Notes: generated by a model from the letters alone, not told the origin. A stretch of 64,000 bases of DNA from Allorhodopirellula heiligendammensis (GCF_007860105.1 NZ_SJPU01000002.1:1601739-1665738), one strand, 5' to 3'. Counted from the first letter of the stretch, positions 8,195 through 17,521 are shown. A program made the numbers and translations.

Positions 8195-11100
8195 TTAACG
8201 TTTCATGAATGTTTCATCGAGATTCAAGATCACGTTGCTGAGCACGGTCCAGACCGCCAGTTCCGTTGTCGTGCATCGCGATGCCAGTTCATCTGTCAGG
8301 GGCCCGAGTGGTTCGGTCGCCATTGCTGCCGCCTCTTCGGTGTGTCGACCGTAATGACCCGTCAGCTCATCAATGAACGTGAGTAGCCGCGTCACTTCCG
8401 CGTCGCTCGGCCGGCGTAGTAAGACTTGCTCGAACATAAATGTGACGCGCAACTGCGGATCGTTCTCGGCCTCGATCGCGCGGCGAGCCAATGCCTGAGC
8501 GGCCTCGATATAGACCGGGTCGTTGAGCGTTACGAGGGCCTGCAGAGGTGTGTTCGTACGGATGCGGCGGACGGTACATACCTCACGATTCGGTGAGTCA
8601 AATTGGGCCATCGACGGATAGGGGCTCGACCGGCGCCACAGGGTGTAAAGACCTCGGCGGTAGCGATCCCCACCGCTGCTCGTCTTCCAGTCGGTGCCTG
8701 AACCGAAGGCGGCGCTCAGTCCCAGGTTCGGTTGCATCGGTTGCACCGGGGGGCCAAACATCTTGTCGCTGAGCAATCCGCTGACGAATAATGCTTGGTC
8801 ACGTACGACCTCCGCGGTTGCCCGAAATCGAGGCCCGCGGGCAAGCAGTCGATTGTTGGGATCATCTTGAAATAACTCAGGTGTGGCCTGCGAACTCTGG
8901 CGATAGGTTGCTGATGTGACCAGCATCCGCAACAACGATTTCAAATTCCAGCCACCCTCACGCAGTTCCACCGCCAGATAATCGAGTAACTGAGGATGCG
9001 AAGGCATTTCGCCTTGGGAGCCAAAATCCTCGCTCGTGTCTACCAAGCCGATACCAAAGATTTGTTCCCAATGCCGATTGGCGATCACCCGAGCTGTCAA
9101 CGGATTGTCCTCATCGACGAGCCAACGAGCGAGCGTCATTCGGTCAGGCCGCGATCCGCTGGCCACCTGCAGATCATGAAACGCTGCCGGTACTCCCGCA
9201 CTGACTTCGTCGCCGGTACTGAGATAGCTACCTCGTTGCTGAACTTTCGTAACGCGACGCTTCGCCTCCGGCAGGTCTCGCATGACCGGCACGCTTGTTT
9301 CGGGAGTGAGTTTCGCCAACTCCGCTCGCCGCGTTTCTACTTGCGATCGAACATCCGCGAGCAGCGGTGTGACGGTGCGGTAGTACTCGGCGATCTGGTC
9401 TCGCTCGCTGTTAGTTCGCGCGCTCTCAGGCTTATCGATCGCTCGCTGAATCTTGGCCGGGATATCACGCCACTGGATCACACGATCATCGGATGTCATC
9501 GACAAGCGAAATCGTTTGGATTTGCTAGGTGGAACATTCAATCGGATCGTGAGCGTGCCGCCTGTGATTTCCTTAACCGCGTCTAGAACGTAGGACCCGT
9601 CCTCGCCAGCGATGGCGGTGAGATCCAGCGGAACGATGCCGGTGGTAACGTACCGATGCTGGGGAGACGGTACTGCGGGGGGACTGTGTTGCCACGTGAC
9701 TTCTCGTTTCTCATCAAGCAGAGAGATTTTGAAACCTGTGAGTCGCTGCAGAATGGATTCACCTCCGTCGGTTCGATTCCAAATTACCAGCGAATCGATT
9801 GGTTGGATTGAGCCGAGATCCAACTCCAACCAAGGGTCTTGCTCCACTGCGGTATGGGTGACCGAACCGGAATTAAATGTGCCATCGGTGTTCCCATCGA
9901 TTGCATACTGAACATTGCCGCCAAATCCTGTCGAACTTTGCGTTGCAGTCGCTGTGGTGGCAACATTGACGCCATTGGCGAACACTTGCAGTTCGGCGAG
10001 ATGAATCATTTTCTTGTCGCCGGGAAGATCTATCCTGACGTAGCGAGCAGGGGTCACTGCAGACTCAGAGGGCGACCACGTCGCGTGGACATCGCTCACT
10101 GGCAATGCACTTTCATCGCCTGCGGGTGCCTCCAGCCGCAAGCCTGCCAGGGGTGCGTCCACCCCACAATTAATGACGATCTCGCCGGCATCGGATGAAT
10201 CCGATGCGGTCACGATCCAGCCCTGACCGTCAACATCCAGCGCGCGGTCATTCAATGTCGCCGAGGTAGGCTGCAAGGCTTGCCATGTCGCGGGGGCGAT
10301 CAGCTCGGCGACCCACTTTCGCTGGGCCGCTCGGATCTCAGGTGTTGAGTGATTGAGCGATTTCTCTAGCTCCGCGAGTTGGGTTTGCAATTCCCGTTTT
10401 CGCTGCTTCTGCTCGTCGGTCCAGATCGCCAGTACGGGTCGCTCATCGCGTTGGTCGGCGTCAGCGGTCTGGTTGAAAAAATCAAAGAATTGAAAGTATT
10501 CGTCGAGGGTGATCGGGTCGTATTTGTGTGTGTGGCACTGTGCGCACGCCATCGTCGTCCCCATCCACACCGCCATCGTCGTATTTACCCGATCGACGAC
10601 GGCCACATTGCGGAACTCCTCGTCGTTGGTGCCGCCTTCATTATTCGTCATCGTGTTGCGGTGGAAGGCCGTCGCGATGAGCTGTGACTCGGTCGGGTCG
10701 TCCATCAGGTCACCTGCGATCTGTTCGATGGTGAATTCGTCGAAGGGCTTGTTCTCGTTGAGTGAGCGGATCACGTAGTCGCGATAGGCCCAAATCGTAC
10801 GCATGGGATCATCGGCGTATCCGGCCGAGTCCGCGTAGCGGGCGAGGTCCAACCACACACTTGCCCAGCGTTCACCAAAGGTAGGTTTGGCGAGCATCTG
10901 ATCAACATAGATTTCATAGGCATCGCTGCGCGGGTCGTTGGCGAAAGCAGACGCCTCCTGCCACGTCGGCGGCAGACCTGTCAGATCCAGTGCTACGCGG
11001 CGTGCGAGCGTTAAGCGATCCGCAGCAGGTGACGGCGTCAAACCTTCCGCTTCGAGCTTAGCCAACACGAAATAGTCGACCGCATTGATTGGCCAGGTTT

Positions 11101-11542
11101 CGTCGGTCACCGGTGGCAGCGGTGGTCGTTCTGGTTTGACGTAGGACCAATGCCTCGCGTAGTGAGCCCCCTGGTCGATCCAACGACGAATCAATTCGAC
11201 GTCGGCGGGCGTGAAGGCGCGACCTTTTCCCTCGGGGGGCATTCGCAGATCCGCGTCGTCGGTCGTCAACCGCTCAATGATCTCGCTCGCCTCAGCATCA
11301 CCGGGGGCGATCGCGGCATAACCACCCAAATCTTCTTGTGACCCGGCTTCGGTATCGAGCCTCAAATCCGTTACTCGGCTGCCTTCGTCGGGGCCATGGC
11401 AAACCAGACAATTTCCCGACAGCAGCGGGCGGATGTCCCGGTTGAAATCAATGACTTCGTCCGCCTCAGCGACGTGCGCGGGGGCAACCAGCCTGGAGAC
11501 TGCAGCGACGAGCAGCAAATATCGGAATGGGATAGGCAACAT
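8195..11542 (-). CDS. PSCyt1/DUF1549/F5-8C/DUF1553 exported protein (1115 aa)
   Basis: Same family architecture as the gene at 2386-5568, with an added discoidin-like domain. In order: signal peptide (about 1-26); cytochrome C-type domain with CLVCHG (C45, C48, H49) and LRMPPEG at about 99-105; DUF1549 (about 150-370) with [29 protein letters not shown] and a second heme-like [11 protein letters not shown] (C333, C336, H337); coiled coil (about 375-400); an F5/8 type C (discoidin) domain at about 498-620 with [32 protein letters not shown] and PWLELDLGS; and a C-terminal DUF1553 domain from about 770, including [18 protein letters not shown] and [16 protein letters not shown]. The discoidin domain suggests carbohydrate binding, so the heme protein may be tethered to a polysaccharide substrate. 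It pairs with the DUF1501 gene downstream. Confidence 0.93.
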   Translation of the reverse strand: MLPIPFRYLLLVAAVSRLVAPAHVAEADEVIDFNRDIRPLLSGNCLVCHGPDEGSRVTDLRLDTEAGSQEDLGGYAAIAPGDAEASEIIERLTTDDADLRMPPEGKGRAFTPADVELIRRWIDQGAHYARHWSYVKPERPPLPPVTDETWPINAVDYFVLAKLEAEGLTPSPAADRLTLARRVALDLTGLPPTWQEASAFANDPRSDAYEIYVDQMLAKPTFGERWASVWLDLARYADSAGYADDPMRTIWAYRDYVIRSLNENKPFDEFTIEQIAGDLMDDPTESQLIATAFHRNTMTNNEGGTNDEEFRNVAVVDRVNTTMAVWMGTTMACAQCHTHKYDPITLDEYFQFFDFFNQTADADQRDERPVLAIWTDEQKQRKRELQTQLAELEKSLNHSTPEIRAAQRKWVAELIAPATWQALQPTSATLNDRALDVDGQGWIVTASDSSDAGEIVINCGVDAPLAGLRLEAPAGDESALPVSDVHATWSPSESAVTPARYVRIDLPGDKKMIHLAELQVFANGVNVATTATATQSSTGFGGNVQYAIDGNTDGTFNSGSVTHTAVEQDPWLELDLGSIQPIDSLVIWNRTDGGESILQRLTGFKISLLDEKREVTWQHSPPAVPSPQHRYVTTGIVPLDLTAIAGEDGSYVLDAVKEITGGTLTIRLNVPPSKSKRFRLSMTSDDRVIQWRDIPAKIQRAIDKPESARTNSERDQIAEYYRTVTPLLADVRSQVETRRAELAKLTPETSVPVMRDLPEAKRRVTKVQQRGSYLSTGDEVSAGVPAAFHDLQVASGSRPDRMTLARWLVDEDNPLTARVIANRHWEQIFGIGLVDTSEDFGSQGEMPSHPQLLDYLAVELREGGWNLKSLLRMLVTSATYRQSSQATPELFQDDPNNRLLARGPRFRATAEVVRDQALFVSGLLSDKMFGPPVQPMQPNLGLSAAFGSGTDWKTSSGGDRYRRGLYTLWRRSSPYPSMAQFDSPNREVCTVRRIRTNTPLQALVTLNDPVYIEAAQALARRAIEAENDPQLRVTFMFEQVLLRRPSDAEVTRLLTFIDELTGHYGRHTEEAAAMATEPLGPLTDELASRCTTTELAVWTVLSNVILNLDETFMKR

Positions 11543-12048
11543 CGACTCAGGTGGGAGAGAGGCGTCGATCGGGGGGAAGGGGGCCGGATGCTCAATCGAG
11601 CCCCGGCATCACTCATGGTACCCTGGACGCCAGGTTTCGTCGAGCAAATTGACCCCTGGAGGGCTTTCTGAGTGCCCCGCAGGATTCGAGAATATTGAAA
11701 CGATCGAGTCAGAAATGCCGGCGAGGATGGAGCATGGGCGACTGTCGGGAGTTCTGGCCGACGCTGGGGATGACCGAAACGAACGATGTGGCTCAGAACG
11801 ATGTGGCTCAGAACGGTTCAGTGCCAGAGACGTGCGAGCGGACCGCGCAACAAGCGTGAATTTTGAACCACGAAAGACACAAACCACACGAAAGGTCAGC
11901 GCTGGTCCATCCCCGTCCTTCTCGCATTTCGTGGTTGATTCAAGGACCGTCACGACGCAGCGCTCGCCATTGCACCCCGGACCCTGAGACGCACGGCAGA
12001 CCGAACCCCGGACTCGCGTCCGGGGCGACCGGTTCCTAGCAGGCTGTA
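11543..12048. other. Intergenic, no gene; short repeats and a pgk-proximal hairpin
   Basis: No credible gene in about 506 bp. A 16-bp unit containing GATGTGGCTCAGAAC occurs twice in tandem at about 11784-11815. An ACCACGAAAGACACAAACC-like stretch near 11867-11892 resembles dispersed sequences seen in planctomycete intergenic DNA. A palindrome with stem CCCCGGA / TCCGGGG (12006-12012 with 12019-12025) lies 24 nt past the pgk stop; it could be a weak pgk terminator, though it lacks a U-run. Confidence 0.5.
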
Positions 12049-13242
12049 TTACGCTTCGTCGAGCAAATCGACTGCCGTGAACGCTTTGCCTTCGAGCATG
12101 GCGAGTGAGGCGCCGCCACCGGTGCTGACGTGGCTGACACGGTCGGCGAAACCGAGTTGTTCGACGGCCGCGGCGCTATCTCCACCACCAATGATGCTGA
12201 TCGCATCACTATCGGCAACCGCTTCGGCCACGGCGCGGGTACCTGCGTCCATCGGTGGCTTTTCGAACACACCCATCGGTCCGTTCCAGACGACGGTCTT
12301 GGCGTCCTTGATAATTTCGGCATACTTTTTGGCGGTTTCTGGGCCGATGTCCAAGCCTTCCATGCCGTCGGGGATCTGTCCGGCGGGGACGACTTTTTTG
12401 TTGCAACCTGCGATGTTGCCGAAGTCGTCGCCGCAGTGCGTATCGACAGGCAGGTGCAGTTTGCCATTGCTCTTGGCCAGCAGTTCCTTCGCCAAATCGA
12501 CTTTGTCCTTCTCGACCAAGCTATCGCCGACCTGACCGCCCTGAGCCAGTGAGAAGGTGTAGGCCATCGCTCCGCCAATCAGGATGGCGTCGCAGATGCC
12601 CAGCAGATTGTTGATCACGTTGATCTTGTCGCTGACCTTGGCACCGCCGAGGATGGCGACGAACGGGCGCGCCGGGTTGCTAATCGCGTCGGCGAGATAC
12701 TGGATCTCTTTGGCGACGAGGTGACCCACGACGCGAGGTTTGCCAGCCATGGCTTGCGGGACGGCGACCATGGAGGCGTCTTCGCGGTGGCAGGTGCCGA
12801 AGGCGTCATTACAGTACACGTCTGCCATCGCGGCGAGTTTGCCGGCGAATTCGGCGTCGCCTTTTTTCTCGCCGGGGTTGAACCGCAGGTTTTCCACCAC
12901 AAGGACTTCGCCCGCCTTCAGCTCAGCGGCTTTGGCGTGGGCGTCTTCGCCGACCGTGTCGCTGGCGAAGTGGACGGGACTGCCAAGCAGCTCGCCGAGT
13001 CGCGTGGCAGCGGGAGCCAGCGAGAATTTTTCGTCGCCAGCACCACCGGTGGGCCGTCCCAGGTGGCTCATCAGAATCACCCTGCCACCCCGATCAACGA
13101 CGCTGCGGATACTGGGTAGAGCCATCCGGATCCGCCGGTCGTCGGTGATCTCGTTTTGCTCGTTGAGCGGGACGTTGAAATCGACCCGCATAAGGACCGT
13201 TTTGCCAGCGACTTCGGTCTGATCGATCGTCTTTTTGGCCAT
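12049..13242 (-). CDS. pgk: Phosphoglycerate kinase (397 aa)
   Basis: Catalyses 1,3-bisphosphoglycerate + ADP to 3-phosphoglycerate + ATP in cytoplasmic glycolysis. The full length of about 397 aa matches bacterial Pgk. Visible motifs: the N-terminal signature [11 protein letters not shown], substrate-binding [35 protein letters not shown], the hinge region [24 protein letters not shown], and the C-terminal nucleotide-binding [14 protein letters not shown] and VSTGGGASL. The ATG at 13240-13242 (MAKKTIDQ) is preferred over the in-frame TTG six bases upstream, because GGAG lies 10 nt before the ATG but only 4 nt before the TTG. The gene stands alone on the minus strand, with a hairpin 24 nt beyond its stop. 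All key motifs look intact. Confidence 0.97.
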   Translation of the reverse strand: MAKKTIDQTEVAGKTVLMRVDFNVPLNEQNEITDDRRIRMALPSIRSVVDRGGRVILMSHLGRPTGGAGDEKFSLAPAATRLGELLGSPVHFASDTVGEDAHAKAAELKAGEVLVVENLRFNPGEKKGDAEFAGKLAAMADVYCNDAFGTCHREDASMVAVPQAMAGKPRVVGHLVAKEIQYLADAISNPARPFVAILGGAKVSDKINVINNLLGICDAILIGGAMAYTFSLAQGGQVGDSLVEKDKVDLAKELLAKSNGKLHLPVDTHCGDDFGNIAGCNKKVVPAGQIPDGMEGLDIGPETAKKYAEIIKDAKTVVWNGPMGVFEKPPMDAGTRAVAEAVADSDAISIIGGGDSAAAVEQLGFADRVSHVSTGGGASLAMLEGKAFTAVDLLDEA

Positions 13243-13564
13243 CGCCAATTTGCTCCGGTTCTAGAAAAAAAAGCTGTAAAGTTCGAAATTGCATTGAGTT
13301 TTGTGTCCGTCGGCCAACCAGTATCGGCCAGATTCCAGCAGAGGCGAAGGGGCCGATGGTTTTTCCGCAGTCCTATCCCGGTTTCCTCACGTCCTACCAC
13401 CGGCATAACCGAAACCAGAATAGGCACGGCTCCAGCTCAGTACTCTGAGCCGGAGTTGGAGTCAGTCAGTCGCGACCTTGGTGGAACGAGTCGCGGCGAC
13501 GTTCGTCATTTACGAGCGATATTAACGCAATACGGGGGCGGTGCTGGTGATCTCCAGAACCACG
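13243..13564. other. Divergent intergenic region between pgk and a secreted protein
   Basis: About 320 bp between divergently transcribed genes, so it must carry at least the pgk promoter. I see AT-rich sequence near 13260-13310 (pgk side) but no convincing -35/-10 pair, and no other feature. Confidence 0.4.
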
Positions 13565-14584
13565 ATGGACGAAATAGGCGCGCATTGGAACTCGCGGTCG
13601 CTCCGGCTGACCGCTGGCTGCCTGCTGGCAATTCTGGCGGTGGAGGTGCAATCTGCTCCGGCGGTGCAGGCTCAGTCGCCACAGACTCGATTGTCGCATT
13701 CCCAAGCGGCGCAATTGTATGAGGAACCCGGCCAAGCAACCGCGCCGCAGGCGAGCAATTCTCGCCGGTTTCCCTCCGTATTCGGATGGGGACAGGACAG
13801 CGACGGGGCACCGCGAATCGGTTCGCCAGCTCATCGTGAGGCGATTATTCAGGCCCTGCCGCTGGATCGACTGACGCCGGACGCACGTGTTCAGATCCTA
13901 GAGATTGCCCAGAATCCGACGCTGTTTCGCCAATTGCCTAGCCAAGCGGTGCAGTGTGATCAAGACATGTTCCTGTTCCTGACACGCAATCCTGACGTGC
14001 TGGTTGGTTTATGGGACCTGATGGACATCACCAAAGTGCAATGCCAGCGTCTTGGCCCGTACCAGATCAAAGCGAGCGATCAGGCGGGAACGGTGTGTAA
14101 GGTCGATCTGGTCTACGGCGATTCCGAACAGCACATCTTCGTCGTGGAGGGGATGTACGATGGCAAAATGGTGCCCACCCCCATTCGCGGAAAAGGCGTG
14201 TTCGTATTGCACTCAGCCTACGCCCAGAACGCCGACGGCAACACGACCATTTCGGGCACGCTCGATTGCTTTGTGCAGTTGGAGAGTCTCGGATTGGATT
14301 TGATTGCGAGAACGTTCAGTCCGATCATTGGCCGTTCGGCGGACAGCAACTTCGTTCAGACCGCACGGTTTATTTCACAGGTCAGCCAAGCGAGCAGCCA
14401 AAATCCAGCCGCCATGCTGGACGTCGCCAATCGCTTACCGCAAGTCGAGCCGCCGGTTCGCAAAGCGTTCGCCGACACCATCGTGACCGTCGCCCGTCGC
14501 GGACGCGAAATCGTCGATACAGACGATGTCGCGAAAACAGCCGAGCGAGCTCGGTCGGCGGAATCCTCTGGGGTGACGCGGTAG
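13565..14584 (+). CDS. Secreted protein of unknown function (339 aa)
   Basis: Not assigned to a family. From the ATG at 13565 the protein starts with a typical signal peptide: a short polar N-region, the hydrophobic core LTAGCLLAILAV, and AQA-like cleavage near residue 36. An in-frame GTG at 13541 would add eight residues and is a possible start. The mature part begins with a Pro/Gln-rich linker. It continues with PHREAIIQALPLDRLTPDAR-type helices, a central beta-rich region with YQIKASDQAGTVCKVDLVYG, HIFVVEGMYDGKMVPTPIRG and VFVLHSAYAQNADG, and a helical C-terminus. Two Cys in the middle could pair. It is probably periplasmic or cell-surface. Neighbours give no functional clue: pgk is divergent and the RAYT region follows. 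Confidence 0.8.
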   Translation: MDEIGAHWNSRSLRLTAGCLLAILAVEVQSAPAVQAQSPQTRLSHSQAAQLYEEPGQATAPQASNSRRFPSVFGWGQDSDGAPRIGSPAHREAIIQALPLDRLTPDARVQILEIAQNPTLFRQLPSQAVQCDQDMFLFLTRNPDVLVGLWDLMDITKVQCQRLGPYQIKASDQAGTVCKVDLVYGDSEQHIFVVEGMYDGKMVPTPIRGKGVFVLHSAYAQNADGNTTISGTLDCFVQLESLGLDLIARTFSPIIGRSADSNFVQTARFISQVSQASSQNPAAMLDVANRLPQVEPPVRKAFADTIVTVARRGREIVDTDDVAKTAERARSAESSGVTR

Positions 14585-14934
14585 GGAGAGGTGGGCGTGC
14601 CCCGCTTCGTTGGTCAAGATTCGAAGCACCCCGTCGCTACTGCAAGGCAAGCATAAGGCACAGTTAAGGCATCAAGACATAGGGACACGACACTTTACTG
14701 ATACCTGGCGAGCGGCCCGTTAGAGCTAGACACATCAAGGCATAGGGACACGACACTTTACTGATACCTGGTGAGCGGCCCGTTAGAGCTAGACACCGAT
14801 TCATGAGGTCTCCTCGGCCGCTCAGACGTCGAAATGAGCTACTTTTCCGTATTTGCTACTTGAGAGTGCGCACCTCAATCGTTATCGGCACGGGAACGCA
14901 ATCATCTGTTGCGTATCAGAGGCGGTCGTCCCGT
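14585..14934. other. Intergenic flank of the RAYT region
   Basis: No gene. Apart from the 63-bp tandem repeat, no other structure was recognised. Confidence 0.5.
14670..14795. repeat. 63-bp tandem direct repeat, two copies
   Basis: Copies at 14670-14732 and 14733-14795 begin CATCAAG(A/G)CATAGGGACA and end GTTAGAGCTAGACA, with two A/G or C/T differences. The core AGGGACACGACACTTTACTG recalls the GGGACATAGCTC ends of the RAYT elements nearby, so this may be a non-autonomous substrate or footprint of that transposase. Confidence 0.85.
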
Positions 14935-16032
14935 TTAACCGGCGTCCGCGAATAGCTCTCTTGCCCGCCGACGCATGTGGTAGCGGCGATGGGTACGGAG
15001 ACTACGCATCGCGTCAACACAACCGGGGCGTCCCGCTACCGTACCAAACAGCTTGCCAAAATCGCTAACCAGTTCACACCACGAAGCCCGATCCAAGCCC
15101 AGACGCTGCAGGATCGGCGGGACGCTCGCGGGTGTTCTGCCGCGCTTGCCAGAGGCCGTCTGGCGGGCGGTCCAGTCCAGCAATTCCAAGTAGCTCGCCA
15201 GCGACATGGCCAGAAAACCTTTCTCACTGCAGCGCTCTTTCGACTCGCTCTCACAGGGGCCTACCGGATCGACTAGCTCGTCGATCGAAACCGGAGACAG
15301 GAACGAATCACGCCGATGACGCAATTTCGACGCAGGCGTTCGCTGCGACTCTCTTCTAGCAGATGATTCGTTTTGGGCTCGCTCTTGCGCTGCCTCGATT
15401 CGCCGCTGCACCGACGTGAAGTCGCACTCTTCGAGTCGCTCGCACAGCGCGGCTCGAATGGGATTCAAATCCACGTACGCCGCACACGCCAGCAAGGAGG
15501 CTTCATCGGTCAACCGGGTGGCTTTGTAACGATCTTGGAAAAACCGGCCGTGTTCTTCGTCTTCACGATTCGCCCGCATGGCCACACGCTGGCACAGCAA
15601 CCGCATCCACCAGCTGATATCACTCAGCCTGCTACGAATTTCCTCCCGCTTGATCGGGCAACCCGCGATCGAGTTAATTTCAGGCTGCGTTGGTTCCATG
15701 GCAGTGCCATCAGGCTTGCGGCGATGCGGGCACAGCATCAACCACCGGCGAGCGACTTCCTTGTCGTCCCAGGTCGCCACCACGTCGGGGCGCGAGCGCA
15801 GGATCAAATGAAAGTGATTTGAGAGCAGACTAAAGCACAGCAGGTCAATCCCGAAAGAGGCAGCAAATTGTTGCAAATACTGTTCAATCCATCGCTTGCG
15901 ATGGTCGAAGTTCTTTCCAGAGATCGGGTCATCTCCCATCAGAAAGCAACGTCTGACGGTGCGGCTAAACACATGCGCCACAGCAACTTCAGCAGGATCA
16001 AAAACTTCCGCTCGACACATCCGGGCCATCAC
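14935..16032 (-). CDS. RAYT-type Y1 (HUH) transposase, complete copy (365 aa)
   Basis: REP-associated tyrosine transposase of the IS200/IS605-related Y1 superfamily. These cut and rejoin single-stranded DNA through an HUH metal site and one catalytic Tyr. The HUH motif is in SNHFHLILRSRPD (about residues 71-83; HFH). The catalytic-helix region is AAYVDLNPIRA (about 185-195), whose Tyr is the likely nucleophile, preceded by GRFFQDRYKA. The C-terminal third (AKRGRTPASVPPILQRLGLD and later) is basic and typical of the long planctomycete/proteobacterial subgroup. Its first bases adjoin a ~90-bp 'left end' (16033-16125) that recurs at 16428-16520 and, inverted and without a start, at 17766-17858. 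The reading frame is intact, so the enzyme could be active. Confidence 0.88.
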   Translation of the reverse strand: MMARMCRAEVFDPAEVAVAHVFSRTVRRCFLMGDDPISGKNFDHRKRWIEQYLQQFAASFGIDLLCFSLLSNHFHLILRSRPDVVATWDDKEVARRWLMLCPHRRKPDGTAMEPTQPEINSIAGCPIKREEIRSRLSDISWWMRLLCQRVAMRANREDEEHGRFFQDRYKATRLTDEASLLACAAYVDLNPIRAALCERLEECDFTSVQRRIEAAQERAQNESSARRESQRTPASKLRHRRDSFLSPVSIDELVDPVGPCESESKERCSEKGFLAMSLASYLELLDWTARQTASGKRGRTPASVPPILQRLGLDRASWCELVSDFGKLFGTVAGRPGCVDAMRSLRTHRRYHMRRRARELFADAG

Positions 16033-16097
16033 TCACCTCACTTGGCTTTGCACTCGGAAAACTCAGTCAAATCATCATTACCCTGAAGAGCGGCAGG

Positions 16098-16427
16098 TCA
16101 ACACCTGAAAAGAGCTATGTCCCCAGGCTCGCGCAACCAGCGGCGAGCGACTTCCTTGTCGTCCCAGGTCGCCACCACGTCGGGGCGCGAGCGCAGGATC
16201 AAATGAAAGTGATTTGAGAGCAGACTAAAGCACAGCAGGTCAATCCCGAAAGAGGCAGCGAATTGTTGCAAATACTGTTCAATCCATCGCTTGCGATGGT
16301 CGAAGTTCTTTCCAGAGATCGGGTCATCTCCCATCAGAAAGCAGCGTCGGACCGTCCTGCTGAAGACATGCGCCACAGCAACTTCGGCGGGATCAAAAAC
16401 TTCCGCTCGACACATCCGGGCCATCAC
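16098..16427 (-). pseudogene. Truncated RAYT transposase, N-terminal fragment (109 aa frame)
   Basis: Residues 1-97 are identical to the complete transposase at 14935-16032, including the HUH motif HFHLIL. The frame then runs across the duplication junction into unrelated residues (REPGDIALFRC) and stops. The catalytic Tyr region (AAYVDLNPIRA) and everything C-terminal are missing, so it cannot be an active transposase. A truncated protein could still be made, because the upstream left end is the same as for the intact copy. Confidence 0.85.
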
Positions 16428-16520
16428 TCACCTCGCTTGGCTTTGCACTCGGAAAACTCAACCAAATCATCATTACCCTGAAGAGCGGCAAGTCAACACC
16501 TGAAAAGGAGCTATGTCCCC
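16428..16520 (-). mobile_element. RAYT left-end sequence, copy 2
   Basis: A ~90-bp sequence immediately upstream of the truncated transposase start. It is nearly identical to 16033-16125 upstream of the intact copy, and to the inverse of 17766-17858. It includes GACTTGCCGCTCTTCAGGG (read on the minus strand) and the outer end GGGGACATAGCTCCTTTTC. With the copy at 17766-17858 it forms a long imperfect inverted repeat flanking the HTH gene, terminators and lipoprotein gene. Confidence 0.7.
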
Positions 16521-16558
16521 AGGCTCCTCTCCCCAGGCTCCTCCCTTGGAGTCGATCT

Positions 16559-16867
16559 TCATGGACGTTTCCCCTTGGCGGTTTTCGGCTTCGATGCTCT
16601 CGGCTTCGCGGGCGGTTCAAACTTCACGACAAGGCGACCTCCGGCGGCATCGGCCAACGCGGCAACGGCTCCGAGTGATGCCGGCCGGTTTCGGGTGAAT
16701 AGCTGACTGACGACCACGGGATTCAATCCACCGGCTTCACCGACTTCGGCGCTTGTTTTGCCTGCCAGGTGTGGACGAACTTCGTCGAGGATAGCGGCTA
16801 AGTCGATGCCATAGTCTGCCGGGGCGGTTGCCGGAAGAACCGACGCCTGGGTGGCTTCGTGCCGCAA
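16559..16867 (-). CDS. Small helix-turn-helix protein (102 aa)
   Basis: Candidate DNA-binding protein of the Xre/antitoxin type. The central segment (about residues 33-75) reads as HTH: LAGKTSAEVGEAGGLNPVVV, then QLFTRNRPASLGAVAALADA, with an Ala-Gly-Gly turn before a beta-strand (RLVVKFEPP). The C-terminus is a basic Lys/Pro/Arg tail. The start is a TTG at 16865-16867 with AGGAAG about 10 nt upstream. It lies between the two RAYT left-end repeats, so it may be cargo. No toxin partner of the HigB/RelE/HicA type is adjacent, and the gene is isolated from upstream minus-strand transcription by two terminators. Its role (antitoxin remnant, regulator of the element) is unproven. Confidence 0.65.
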   Translation of the reverse strand: MRHEATQASVLPATAPADYGIDLAAILDEVRPHLAGKTSAEVGEAGGLNPVVVSQLFTRNRPASLGAVAALADAAGGRLVVKFEPPAKPRASKPKTAKGKRP

Positions 16868-16889
16868 GTGTGGCAGACTTCCTGTCCGT

Positions 16890-16918
16890 CAACAAGAAAG
16901 GCCACCTTGAGGTGGCCT
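16890..16918 (-). terminator. Intrinsic terminator (minus strand), proximal to HTH gene
   Basis: Perfect 8-bp stem AGGCCACC / GGTGGCCT with TTGA/TCAA loop (16899-16918). On the minus strand it is followed by TTTCTTGTT, a usable U-rich tail. It lies upstream of the HTH gene and would stop readthrough from the lipoprotein gene. Confidence 0.75.
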
Positions 16919-16947
16919 CGTCAAGCGTCGTTCACTCCGGTTCATTC

Positions 16948-16968
16948 GGTAGTTGCTCCGAAACTACC
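16948..16968. repeat. Short hairpin GGTAGTT/AACTACC
   Basis: A 7-bp perfect inverted repeat (16948-16954 with 16962-16968) around a 7-nt loop. A related AACTACCTCCGTCCCC stretch recurs near 17074-17089, so this is probably part of the REP-like sequence family of this region. Confidence 0.5.
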
Positions 16969-16970
16969 CC

Positions 16971-17006
16971 CGTCCCGTTTGATTTCCGCGTCCCGTTTGA
17001 TTTCCG
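16971..17006. repeat. 18-bp tandem repeat, two identical copies
   Basis: CGTCCCGTTTGATTTCCG occurs at 16971-16988 and again at 16989-17006. A variant, CGTCCCCTTTGATCG, follows at about 17083-17097. Such CCGTCCC(C/G)TTTGAT units look like REP-type DNA associated with the RAYT. Confidence 0.8.
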
Positions 17007-17012
17007 ACAACG

Positions 17013-17040
17013 AAAAACGGCAGCCGATAGGCTGCCGTTT
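17013..17040 (-). terminator. Strong intrinsic terminator downstream of lipoprotein gene
   Basis: Perfect 11-bp stem AAACGGCAGCC / GGCTGCCGTTT with GATA loop (17015-17040). The minus strand reads into five T residues, so it terminates minus-strand transcription about 110 nt after the lipoprotein stop. Plus-strand T residues (TTTCATT) make weak bidirectional action possible. Confidence 0.82.
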
Positions 17041-17149
17041 CATTGCTTAAATCCAGTGCAGTGGGATGGTTAAACTACCTCCGTCCCCTTTGATCGCTTC
17101 TGATCGCTTCCCGGGGACTAAACTGTTACAACCTTATCGGGCTTGTTCG

Positions 17150-17521
17150 CTAACGATCCTCCGTCCATCTACCAATTTTGGAATCGTAGTAGCATGAAGG
17201 ATACCCACCGTCGGTAGCAAAAATAAGTACAAAGCTTTTCCCATCCTGTCGCACTAAGTATTTCCAGGATTTTGTGCCTGCATCGGGAGGAGGGATTACT
17301 GAAAGATAACCTGGAACTAGCTCATCAAGAGTATCGGGCAATGAATTATTCGACTGCTCGTGCTTCGCAATGGCCTTGATTATCTTGTCCCCGGATGACA
17401 TTGACGTGCTGATCTTTTTGGTGGACCAGTTGGAACATGCCGGTAGAAAAATGCAGCTGCATACGAGCATACAGTACCAAAAGATAAAAAAGTTGCTCGA
17501 CCTCGCACGTTGCTTGATCAC
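17150..17521 (-). CDS. Small lipoprotein, candidate immunity-type partner of Rhs fragment (123 aa)
   Basis: A lipoprotein signal is visible: basic N-terminus, hydrophobic core FFIFWYCMLVCSCIF, lipobox LPAC (Cys about residue 29). The mature domain has an amphipathic helix (KIIKAIAKHEQSNNSLPDTL), then DELVPGYLSVIPPPD, WKYLV, and an aromatic/Gly C-terminus GGYPSCYYDSKIGRWTEDR. This pattern resembles small pseudopilin-like or Gsp-like domain proteins found as orphans near polymorphic toxins; the family assignment is tentative. The GTG start overlaps the stop of the Rhs C-terminal fragment (GTGA), and GGGGGGAG lies 6 nt upstream. Base composition is lower in GC than the neighbours, suggesting transfer. 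A toxin-immunity role is inferred only from coupling and position. Confidence 0.7.
   Translation of the reverse strand: MIKQRARSSNFFIFWYCMLVCSCIFLPACSNWSTKKISTSMSSGDKIIKAIAKHEQSNNSLPDTLDELVPGYLSVIPPPDAGTKSWKYLVRQDGKSFVLIFATDGGYPSCYYDSKIGRWTEDR

Larger units (their letters stand above)
15740..16529. repeat. ~395-bp direct duplication of the RAYT 5' part and left end
   Basis: Unit 1 (15740-16134) and unit 2 (16135-16529) align over almost their full length with an offset of 395 bp. Each covers the first ~97 codons of the transposase (minus strand) plus the ~90-bp upstream left end, finishing in GAGCTATGTCCCCAGGCTC. Differences are few and concentrated at silent codon positions: about ten lie in the coding part, yet the 97 encoded residues are identical. 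Unit 2 has one extra G in the AAAAGGAGC stretch. The array probably formed by recombination between two diverged element copies. Confidence 0.85.
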
